This document shows, piece after piece, positions 32,844 through 43,573 of a DNA stretch of 64,000 nt (position 1 is its first letter; each line of letters opens with the position of its first letter). The translations under genes and the position numbers were made by a program. The stretch covers positions 3,676,019 through 3,740,018 of the forward strand of contig CM049306.1 in NCBI GenBank assembly GCA_026874595.1. Direction: 5' to 3'. Source of the stretch: Sipunculus nudus. Taxonomy: Eukaryota; Annelida; Sipuncula; Golfingiida; Sipunculidae. The notes under the pieces are model-generated. The model was given only the letters and a program-made list of their open reading frames with translations. It had not been told where the DNA came from and did no database searches.

Positions 32844-32995
32844 ATGTGGGACAGCAGAGGTAACAACAATGAATCCCTCCAAAAGTGGTTGTTCACATAC
32901 CACGTCACGCATGTATTGATTGCACAGACCTTCTCTCGCGTACTTTGGACAACATTGATATGACACTTCGCTACGAGAGAACGATGTGCATAGCA
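32844..32995. promoter_or_regulatory. 152-bp divergent spacer between tRNA-Tyr and tRNA-Ser(GCT)
   Basis: Shared upstream region of two divergently transcribed Pol III genes. It is identical in the copies at 43263-43414 and 53676-53827. It contains no obvious TATA-like element and is more GC-rich than the unit average. In U1 the corresponding place is where the 21-kb unique segment lies instead. Confidence 0.5.
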
Positions 32996-33077
32996 GACGA
33001 GGTGGCCGAGTGGTTAAGGCGTTGGACTGCTAATCCACTGGGCTCTGCCCGCGTAGGTTCGAATCCCATCCTCGTCG
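32996..33077 (+). tRNA. tRNA-Ser(GCT), U2
   Basis: An 82-nt type II tRNA with a perfect acceptor GACGAGG / CCTCGTC, D arm GGCCGAGTGGTTAAGGC, anticodon GCT (33029-33031), variable arm GGGCTCTGCCC, T loop TTCGAAT and discriminator G. The T stem is GTAGG/CCCAT with an A-C mismatch at the third pair. The U1 fragment has the canonical GTGGG. There is no T run before the next tRNA, so termination probably occurs only after tRNA-Ala. Confidence 0.95.
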
Positions 33078-33082
33078 CTCCT

Positions 33083-33154
33083 GGGGATGTAGCTCAGTGG
33101 TAGAGCGCACGCTTTGCATGTGTGAGGCCCCGGGTTCAATCCCCGGCATCTCCA
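33083..33154 (+). tRNA. tRNA-Ala(TGC), U2
   Basis: Identical to the U1 copy. It starts 5 bp after tRNA-Ser(GCT) (spacer CTCCT); T5 terminator at 33156-33160. The tight spacing suggests a possible Ser-Ala dimeric precursor. Confidence 0.95.
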
Positions 33155-36004
33155 CTTTTTCATGTTTTCTCGTTTGGGGGTGATTCAAATGATTCCCTCA
33201 GATCCTGACCTTCAATAAAATGGCAATCTCAGACCATAACAATCAGTCAGACCATTTGAGATCGGCCATATTTGAGTAGTATAACATACTTGGTCAGATT
33301 CAAGATACATCGTCGGTACTAACTTGGGCACGAACTACAAATACTAACGATTATGCGAACACCATTTCATAATATATTAGAAATTTTATATAAAACATAA
33401 ACAAGCTTTATCATGGTAAGCAACATAATGTGAACCAGGAATAGTAAGGTTCATGTTAAAATGAAAGTGGGCCATATGAAACAATTCTGCGAAGTTAAAG
33501 GATACAGGAATAATCAAAGATTTTAAGTAAAAAAATGTACATTTAAATTAACTTATACGTATCCCTAATAACATTTCTTGTCTTTATCATTATTGGTCTT
33601 TATTTTATCCACAAAAAGAAGTTTTTGCGGATACTATGTATTTTGCGGGGGTTCTGTCGCCGCCGCCGTCGTTTCCGGACAACTCCTCTGAGACCCTTAG
33701 ACCTAGCCCTGCTATGGCGTTAGTATTTTTGTTTGCTACTACAAATTCGTAAATAATACGTGATTCCATGCACCGATACACGTAGCTTAGTGCTTACTCT
33801 TATAAGTAATGCCCTGTAAGCTTGGCTGGTGAATCCCTGCTATTAGCATATCAGTGCGTCACAAGGCTCTTTCACAACCTGGCGATATCCTCTTATTTGC
33901 ATATTACTACGTCAAGCTTTTTGTGCAGAAGCAAAATCAACAGATCCAATTATGCGCTTGTGCTTGGTCACATTTGCAGCGAAATCATGTATTCAGGGAA
34001 GCTGGACACGTCGCAGTGCTTGCAAATAATTTACCAGTATCAATCAGAGTTTCTTCACTTACCTACATGATTAAAGTTTGTTGCCCTCCGATGTGTTTGC
34101 TCTTATAACTAACGCCCTGTCAGCTTCGGGGGCGGGGGGGAATCCCTGCTATTTGCATATCAGATCGTCAATAGGCTCTTTGGCGTCCTGGCGATATCCT
34201 CTCATTTGCATATTACTACTTCACGCTTTTTGTGCAGAAGGTCAGGCAATCAACAGATCCAAACACACGCATTTTCTTGGCCACATTGATTTGCAGAAAA
34301 ATCACGTATTCAGGGAAGCTGGACATGTCGCACTGCTTGCAAATAACTGTATCCGCAGACAAGTCGGGATACTATGGTTTAAGCACGGTCGCCGTATGTA
34401 CGCGATAACTAATAAAATAGTTCACGGATCTTTACCAAACTTGACATGTGCATAGATATGGATAAGAGGACAAAGCCTATTTAAATGGGGTCATAATCTT
34501 AACTAGGAGAGTGACCTTGACTTTGAATAGATCCATTTTTGGGGAAAATCACACTAATTTTAAAATATCTAAAAATGTCTTGCATGGATTAATCCAAAAA
34601 TCAACTTGACCGGAGGTCTTGGATAGTGTTGTCATGTTTCGGAAACTGGTGGCGCCACCTAGTATCCTTTTCTTGTTTTCATGCCGTTTAATACCCCCAT
34701 CATTACCACTTAATAGTACTGTGAGCATAATAAGTAAAAAACTAATGAACAGATTTCTTTCACGTTATGCATATACATAAAAATGTGTTATGGGATGATG
34801 TATATTTTAATGTCGTGACCTTTCATATGAGAGTAGCCTTAACCTGAATATTGCCATATATGGTGAAAGTCACACAAAATCATAAATATCTCAATAAGGG
34901 ATGCATGGATTGGTCCAAAAATCAAATTGACCGAAGATCTTGGATAGCTTTGTCATGTGCGGAAGACAGGTGGCGCCACCTTCTGTCTTTTACTTGTTTT
35001 CGCGCCTTTTAATACCCCAACATTGCCACTTGACAGTACTGTGAGCATTATAAGTCTAAAACTAATGGACAGATTGGGCTGAAATTATGCATGTCCATTG
35101 ATCCGACTACTCCATCTTTTACTCAAGATTGGTGGTGCCATCTATAGTCTTTTTGCCGTGGTATCAATCTGTACATATGCTTAGGATGAAAATTGCTCAT
35201 ATCCCCGGTGTTGTTCAAGCTATTGGTATGAAATTTGGCATGTCCATCCATCTTTGAAAGTTTTCTCGTAAACCAGACGGTTGGCGCCACCTACCTTCCT
35301 TTTTTTTGTAGAATAAATTCATGCCCTTTTCTGAAGAGTGATTTGCCCTATTGGCCTGAAATTGTGCATATCCATAGATATCTGCAATCGTTTTGCCGTG
35401 GCGTCTATCATCTGTCTTGCTGATATCTCCGGAGTGGTTCAAGGTATTGGTCTGAAATTTGGCATGTCTATCCACCTTTGAAAATTTTCTACTAAACCAG
35501 AGAGGTGACGCTACCTACCTTCCCGATTCCGTAGAATAAATTAATGCTTTTTTTTCTTAGGAGTGGTGTGCCGTATTGGTCTGAAACTTTGCATGTCCAT
35601 AGATCTTGGCCTCCTCCACCTTGTACTCAAGACTAGTGGAGCCATCTGCCATTTTTTTCATGTGGTGTTCATCTGTCCATTTGTTATAGGTATAAATTGC
35701 TCATATCCGAGGAGTCGTTCAATGTGTTGGTCTCCAATTTGGCATGTACATCGAGCTTGGAGAGTTCTTCTCTCAGAGTATCTTCACTTACTATAAAGTT
35801 TGTTGCCCTCGGAAATGTTAAAGTAAGAGTTTTAGGTGGACCCTTATGAAAAAGCCGTGTATGGTTCCGAATAGGGGGAACATTCGGAATCGTATAAGTG
35901 ACTTATAATGCGGTGTCATCATCAGATAATTACCTTTTCGTTGCCTTTGGATATTTTATAAAACTTCTGAAAGGTACTCTGTAGTTGTGTGAACAAATAG
36001 CGCT

Positions 36005-36761
36005 AGAAACCTTGGGTAGTGTTTGACCAAGGGCTTTGCCTTGACAAACATGTAAATAATATTTGTAGTTTGGCTTTTTACCACCTGCGTAATATAGCTA
36101 GGATAAAGGGTTTCCTAACTCAAGATTCACTAATGACATTTATTTATGCGTTCATCAGTTCAAGGATTGACTGTTCCAACTCTTTGCTATGTGGTCTTCC
36201 TAGCAAGTTACTGGAGCGGCTACAGAGAGTGTCGAATGCAGCTGCTAGGCTTGTAACTGGTGCCAAGAAGCGCGACCACATCACACCAATACTTAAAGAA
36301 CTCCATTGGCTCCCGGTGCGACAGCGCATTGATTTTAACATTTTATTATTAGTATACAAAGCCATAAATGGTCACATAAGGAACCTCTTAACTTTTTATG
36401 TTCCAGTCAGGCAGCTTAGGTCATCTGACCAAGGGATTTTAGTGATTCTTAAAGCACGAAGTGAGATGTGTCGTTCGAGAGCTTTCTCAGCTGTGGCACC
36501 AAGGTTATGGAATGAACTTCCGCACTCAATCAGAGCTTCACTATCTTTAGCTTCTTTTAGAAGAAATCTTAAAACTTACCTTTTTATATTAGCTTTTGGT
36601 AGTTCTTAGAAATTAGGGTTTTCTTTTAGGAATCTTTGCTTAAGTAGGAATCTACATTTTATGTTTTAGTAAAACTGTGCTTTGTGTTTTGTAAAGCGAT
36701 TTTGATAACTATTTTGTTGAATTAGCGCTGTATAAATTAAATATATTATATTATATTATAT
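36005..36761 (+). pseudogene. L2/CR1-like retrotransposon tail, U2
   Basis: Copy of the U1 relic at 25598; the 196-codon open stretch lies at 36019-36609 and encodes the same residues. Confidence 0.88.
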
Positions 36762-38938
36762 GATACAATGTACATCTTAGTTGCTTACACATCCTAAATC
36801 AAGAGAATTAATTTTAACATCGAGAAGAAGTCGCCATGATTGTATGAACTGCATTACAGTCTATGCTACGAGATTTAGACTGCCCCCCTGCTCCGATATT
36901 ATCGCAGTTGGAACTGGAAAAAAATGGGCGTTAATAGGGGACCGTGAAGAGTACCAGTTGATCAACGTTAGCTCACAACAAGTTAATAAAGTTTGTAATG
37001 GTTTATTCAGGGCGGGCTTATAAGGATCTTAGGGGATAATGTATTACAGATGTCTCTTTAATTGTATGCAGCAATCTTACATGTGTATGTGCAGCGCTAG
37101 CATGGCCGTTGCTATGGCGGCATAGCCCGGCCCACGCGTGGGGTCTGACGTGTAAACACAGCAGTCATGCTAGTCTGGGGCTTTCGGGAAATGGAAAGTT
37201 CTCGGCTTGAGGTGAAAAGTTATTAATAAGGGGCTTTGTTTAGAACCAGGAGAGATAGGTGAGATATATTCCAGCGGACACAGAAGAGTGTAAGTCAGTT
37301 TGTGGAGGTCTTCCTATAATTGCGGCAGTTATAGCTTTTCTTCGAATTTATAACGAATTTTAATTAGTCTTCAGTTTGCCTCTGGGATCACTACCCGAAC
37401 TTCACTTTTGGATAACAACAAATTGATTTTGTGATTGAACTGGACTGTTATTCCTGAGAAGATTTATGTGAACTGTTCATCTGGATTATATGCTTTAAAG
37501 TACCTGTTGTCGCCGTGACAGTGGTGGTTTCCAGGTGCTGTAGACTTTATTTATATACTTGTATTGATTTGCTGTTGTACTGTTGTTATACTGTGAAATT
37601 GTATTGATTTAGTGTATTGTAATGTTAAGATTGTTTTAAGAATAAATTATAATTATTTGTTAAGAAAAACCACTGACTACTTTATTTTTTCCCCTAGACA
37701 TTTTACGCTACCTAGCATTACAGAATCTGATTTTGTTTTATCTCAAAAACCAAATTTATGCTCATCACAACTACGTGATCTGTTGATATTTGGTTCCGTA
37801 ACGAAAGGTTCATTAAAATATTAAGGGAAGAATGTGGTAATGGGGCCAGAAAGACTAATTTACTATCAAAGACACGCAAGGATGTGTTTTGATGTTTATA
37901 TTTAGCACTTATAGAGTTGTTTGATGCCTTCTACAATTTCACCAATACAACACCTGTACAGATCGGGGCGACAACTGTGAACTTATTACAGTTCTGGATT
38001 CCGCAACAAGAAAAGCGCGAGTCGTTCATATTTCAAACAGTGGGTCTATGTACAGGTCTCGGTACGATATTCAGAAAAAAAACAAGTTGACAGAGATTTC
38101 ATGTTATATGCTCGCGCTCCGAGAGTAAAAGCAGCTATGACATTCGAATAGGGGTGATATATGTGGTATGATAACACACGGTTTTAATGAACCTTGTTGG
38201 TTCTGGGAAAACCGCAATCAGTTCTGACGTCACTGGGAAAAACCTTAGTTCAGCGAGGCGATGGTGTGGCGCTGAAGACCCGTACTAACGGTACTTCGCC
38301 AGTCCATGAAATAATAAGGCCAGAGTGGCAGTACCGACACTTAGCGTTACAACACCGAGAGAGAACGTTTGATTTTTCTGTCAAAGGGAACAATTAAGTC
38401 TTTACCATTTCATGGACAGGCCCAGTCTACCTTGGACCAATCTTTCCAAAACCCGGCATAGTTATTCCCTCCCCTATATAGTTGTGCATGACAAAGACAG
38501 GTGGCGCCACCAACGATCCTTTCTGTGCAGTACGAGTCTGGGTGTCTCCATATCTCAAAAGTGGTTCTATGTATTAAGCTGAAATTTAGCATATTCATAG
38601 ATCTTGGATCACTACACCTCGTGATCGAAACTCGTGGCGCTACCTTCAATCCTTTATGCGTATCTACCATCTTTGCATTAGCATTCTGTTCGACTTAGTG
38701 ATTGTTCAATTTACTTGGTTGGAATTGTGCATATCCATAGATCCTTGACACCTCCATCTCGTACACAAGACTGGTGGCGCCATCTGCATTAGTTATTGTG
38801 TGGCTTCCATTCATACATTTGCTTTGGGCAAAAACTTCTCATATCTGAGGAGTGGTTCAAGGTATAAGTCTGAAAGTTGGCATGTCAATCCATCTTAGAA
38901 AGTTTTCTCGTAAGCCAGACAAATGTTTGGAATACCAA

Positions 38939-39224
38939 AGGTTGTAGGCCAATCATATATTTTTGTCCAAAGTTCCTTGGTATGATCACATTCATAGAAT
39001 ATATGTGTGATGGTTTCTTTCTTACTGTTGCAAAAAGTTCACTCTCTGTAATATCGGCTTTAGTCAAGAATAGTTTTAATGCAAGAATACGATGCACAAT
39101 TTTATATTGAAAATACTAGTATCTTAGTTTGTAGAAATTGTTATGTTATCAATATTCTGAAAAGCTTCATGTATTTCATCTCTTGTGCACTCTTCTAAAT
39201 CTCTTTGCCACATTAAATTACTAT
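38939..39224 (-). pseudogene. L1/Tx1-like zinc-finger tail relic, U2
   Basis: Copy of the U1 relic at 28530, with the same frameshift. Confidence 0.65.
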
Positions 39225-39270
39225 TTTAATCTATCTAATACTATTTTTATAGCATCAAAAGTTAGGTTTA

Positions 39271-39352
39271 CGCTGCCTGCAGGATTCGAACCTGAGCGGG
39301 CATAGCCCATTGGATTTCGAGTCCAACGCCTTAACCACTCGGCCAAGACTGC
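39271..39352 (-). tRNA. tRNA-Ser(CGA), U2
   Basis: Same sequence as the U1 copy, including the A-A acceptor and T-C T-stem mismatches. Confidence 0.92.
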
Positions 39353-40376
39353 ACATAGTTTCGGGGGAGACGTGATATATAAGTATGCGTATATATCAGT
39401 GGTGAATTGTATCCTTCAGCATTTTTTAGCTCAGCTGACTGAAAGTCTGTCTGTCCGTCCGTTTACAGGGCACAAATCATAATCATTTGACCTGGAATCT
39501 TCTTACTTGACATCCAGGGAGGCTCATGAAAAATCTCTTTGGAAACCTGAAATCTCTCTGTTTCTCATATCCTCCGAGCTATGGGGCTCAGAAGTAACCT
39601 ATCCCCCACCCCCAATAATAAAAACATTGATACAAAAGCACCAGTATCTGAACAACTAATGCATTGATCACCATGATTCTTTGCATGTTTATTGGTCAAG
39701 GATTATTTTATCAGGTCCTGCAGAATGTTTTTTTTCTAATTTTAACACTTTGCTCTATTTGTGAGACCTTTCAAGATGCGGCCGTCCCTTAACAGGACAT
39801 AAATCTTAACCCTTGGTCCGAGAATCTACAATCTTAACATCCCGGGACGTCGTGATAAATCTTCTTGAAACCTGAAATAAGATCTCTGTTACCCATATTC
39901 TCCGAGCTATTGGGCTTGTAACTACCCCCCCCCCCCCCGAAAAATTGAAAATTTGATACCATAGCAAGGCACAATTCATAACCATTGGACCTAGAATTTC
40001 TTATTTGACATCCAGGGAGATCCCCTGAGAATTCTTCTTGGAAACCTGAAATTATGTCTCTGTTACGCATATCCTTTAAGTTATGGCGTTTATGGGCACC
40101 CCCCCCCCCCCCCCCCCGAATAATTGAAAATTTGATACCAAAGCAGGATACTGCCTGTGCCTGACCCAAGAAAAATAATGATGCATAGTAATCACCAAAA
40201 GCTTGCCAAAAGAAATACGTTTTTAAATTAGTTTTAAATGATACAAGAGTTGGAGATTATCTAAGTATAATGGGCTATGAAACGGAAGGAAACTTCCACC
40301 GACTTTCATATTACAATTTGGTACTTTAAGGAGATTTCCGCCAGCCGAGCGCAGCGTACGCAAAAGCCAAAGATTA

Positions 40377-40571
40377 TTATTTTTCCAGACAAATATGATG
40401 GAAGTAAGTCATGAAAATGGCACACAAAAACAGTAATTTGTATTGTATGCGGTACTTGACAGGAAGCCAATGGAGCTGTTTTAGCAGCGGCGTGACGTGG
40501 TCGGTCTTACGATTCTTAAGAATGAGACACGCAGCATTATTCTGGACCATCCGTAGATGAGGAAACGCCAT
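40377..40571 (-). pseudogene. Non-LTR RT tail relic (minus), U2
   Basis: Copy of the U1 relic at 29958. Confidence 0.8.
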
Positions 40572-41486
40572 TACATGGAGCCGACATTATTATTAAACAT
40601 GCAGTTACTATAAACGGAACATATATGCATGCTTGAGAGTTTATACTGTTGATGTTTCCAAAATTGGAATATCGACATACGAATTCAGATTCAATGATAG
40701 CTCAAGTTTTAATATACCTTTTTACCGAGGACAACATTAATGAAAATTGTTCTGGCCCTCATCGGGAAATACCTATCTTCAATGCGGAAAAAATAAAGAG
40801 GTTCCATCTGGAAAATTATATAAGTGAACCTGTACAAATAAACAGAATATAAATGTATTTTTTATTTGGTGAATGGTGAATCAAATGAACACAAAGCTTG
40901 TGTCTTGACATCAAACTCTGTTAATTAACATTTTTTCCCCAGCAATGGCTGGATAGATTCTCACTAACATTTCGATATATGTGTATGTGGCAGAAGAGTT
41001 ATTTGTCAGGTTCTGTTAGCTTTACGAAGACCGAGTGCACGTGCACTCCCTCAAGGACGCACCTCAGCTGGTAGGCCAAGCTGTCGGGCCCTGATAGTCA
41101 ACAGCGGCAGAGCCGGGTGTATTACGCCGGTAAGGAAGGGGATATGTCCAAAAATACTGCAGCTCGGTTGCTGATGATCGTCCGGAGGAACCTGACCAGC
41201 TGTGTTCCCAGCGGGGACATCGAGCCAACAAGTGCCGGACGTTGACCCATCAGTCAGCAGGGCCAGGGAAACTAAACAACTCCAGAAGAATAAGGGCCCA
41301 ATCTTTAGGGTAAAATGTAAGCAGTGTCCATTGTACAGGAAATGAAGGTTGGGGAGGAAATAATTTTATTTTATATATACTTCAAATTCAAGTTCTGGTG
41401 TAACAAGAGAAATAAAAAGTTGGGATGAGGATAATTGTCGTTTAAAATCTTTATCATATCTGCCAGTTAAATTTTGTTCCAAATCA

Positions 41487-41825
41487 GTGATAGCCTTGTG
41501 TGATACAGATAGCAGTATAAATATTATGTCAAGCTCATATTTCAATACTTTGCCAAGAAATGTAAGAACCTCACTAATGCCAAGCTCATATGATACAGTT
41601 ACAGTAGTAAACAACCAAGCTGTATATATTTTGGGCTCAGATAGGGTGAAACTTAAATTTTCTTTTGGAAAACAGAGCATTTATGTATATATCTTAAAAG
41701 AATCATCCCATCCATTTATTTTGGGGTCAGAATACATGCAAAAGAGGGGATTTGTCATAGATTATAGGGACAATAGTATCAGGTTGATTAAAGCCAAGCT
41801 CAGATATAATAAACAGGAACCCTAG
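41487..41825 (+). pseudogene. Aspartic protease relic, U2
   Basis: Copy of the U1 relic at 31068; also D-T-D at the active-site position. Confidence 0.7.
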
Positions 41826-43173
41826 TAGGGGGTAAACTTCCGAAATATATTACCACAGGTTTACAGGACGTGTACTGTGAACAACACCAAGCATAACTTA
41901 ATGGTAGCCATGTTTGTAGCTACTGTACACAATAATGTAATACGATATATACATACTAATTATATATACATACATACATACATATTATATATAGGAGCTT
42001 CAGTTCAATATATAGGAAAATTTTTATATGAAATTGTCTTTAGATCAGTATTGTAGTTAGAAATGTGAACCTAAAGTATATCCATATGGACATATTTAGT
42101 GAATTAAGAAGAAAAAAAACTTTACTATTACCACGTGGATGGACTTTTTCATGACTGGTGAGAAAAAGTGAGCAAGAATACATGGATTTATATGTGAAAT
42201 TCACGTGGAGCTCATTCCCCCGTTCCCCTGGATCCCAAGGAACGTAACAAGCCATCTATACATCTGAGGCCTGATTGGCAACGCGACGATTGGCCAAGGT
42301 GTTCCAAATGCTCCATCAAGCAGTCAACATCTGGCGAAACGTGTTCCTGAATCGATGAGAGTGCCTTGGTCGAATAGACTATACTATAGATATAGATCCT
42401 AGGACCAGTGCTTAGATTAGGCCTACTTTTTGACCATGTTTAGCAGGGCCGGATACAGAGAGGGGGTTTGGTCTGAGGGTTTGACCCCCTACCCACTTAC
42501 ATACCTTAAAATATGTTTTTCTACAAACCTCAGAACATAATAAAATACACTTATTTCAGTCGTACTATGTAATTTAAAGTAAATTACCTCCTATTAGGTC
42601 ATTACTTGACATATAGAAATTGTTTTCTAAAAGCATTTTTTGTTCATCTTTCATATATATATGAATTAGCCCCAAGCAAATCCTGGACCCGAAAGAAATC
42701 CCGGACCCGGCCTTGTGTAGGCAAGGCGGGGGGCACCGTTGTGGGAGGGGTCTATCTCTCCCAGGGTATTTGAAAGTGTCAATTATCATTGAATGAACAG
42801 AATAATTGAGACATATAGAAGCCGAGCAGAATGGAATTTAGTAGCTTACAGTTATAGTATATATTCTGTTTTAAAACATATCAGTATTCCAAGTGTAACA
42901 ATTAGAAGAAGTGAACTCTATCAGTGAACTTTATCTAACTATTGAATAGATCTCGATCAACAGGTAAAACGCATCTGATCTATCTTTTAGCACCTGTCAG
43001 TTTTCCTGCCTACTCTTAGTCTAACGGGTTACTTAAACAGACTTATTTTTAAAGCAGTGGCTAAATAGGTAGGTTTTGTAAGTCGTAATGAAAAGCCTTT
43101 TTTGATTGGTTAAGTGTATCGTTTAGTTTTCACTATAGAATACTACGGCTGTGCTTTTGTTGGGGGAAAAAAT

Positions 43174-43262
43174 TCCCGCGAACCGGAATCGAACCAGTGA
43201 CCTAAGGATATCTGTAATCGTCCCACTACAGTCCTCCGCTTTACCAGCTGAGCTATCACGGG
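43174..43262 (-). tRNA. tRNA-Tyr(GTA) with 16-nt intron, U2
   Basis: Identical to the U1 copy, with intron and T6 terminator. Confidence 0.96.
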
Positions 43263-43414
43263 ATGTGGGACAGCAGAGGTAACAACAATGAATCCCTCCA
43301 AAAGTGGTTGTTCACATACCACGTCACGCATGTATTGATTGCACAGACCTTCTCTCGCGTACTTTGGACAACATTGATATGACACTTCGCTACGAGAGAA
43401 CGATGTGCATAGCA

Positions 43415-43496
43415 GACGAGGTGGCCGAGTGGTTAAGGCGTTGGACTGCTAATCCACTGGGCTCTGCCCGCGTAGGTTCGAATCCCATCCTCGTCG
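43415..43496 (+). tRNA. tRNA-Ser(GCT), U3
   Basis: Identical to the U2 copy, including the T-stem mismatch. Confidence 0.95.
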
Positions 43497-43501
43497 CTCC
43501 T

Positions 43502-43573
43502 GGGGATGTAGCTCAGTGGTAGAGCGCACGCTTTGCATGTGTGAGGCCCCGGGTTCAATCCCCGGCATCTCCA
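43502..43573 (+). tRNA. tRNA-Ala(TGC), U3
   Basis: Identical to the U1 copy; 5 bp after tRNA-Ser(GCT), followed by T5. Confidence 0.95.

Larger units (their letters stand above)
22618..32995 (+). repeat. Array unit U1 (5' end truncated within tRNA-Ser)
   Basis: Starts inside the broken tRNA-Ser(GCT) and runs to just before the intact tRNA-Ser(GCT) at 32996. Compared with the other units it lacks one T near 26938 and has the shortest first poly-C tract (9 C, against 14, 15 and 14). The second tract has 14 C, against 19, 13 and 14. From tRNA-Ala onward it is essentially identical to U3. Confidence 0.95.
32996..43414 (+). repeat. Array unit U2 (complete, 10419 bp)
   Basis: The longest unit. 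It carries most of the private changes seen: T at 34576, T at 34786, an extra A near 38080, G at 38515, T at 42188 and T at 42637, plus the longest second poly-C tract (19). The extra A breaks the 77-codon frame that is open in the other units. Confidence 0.95.
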
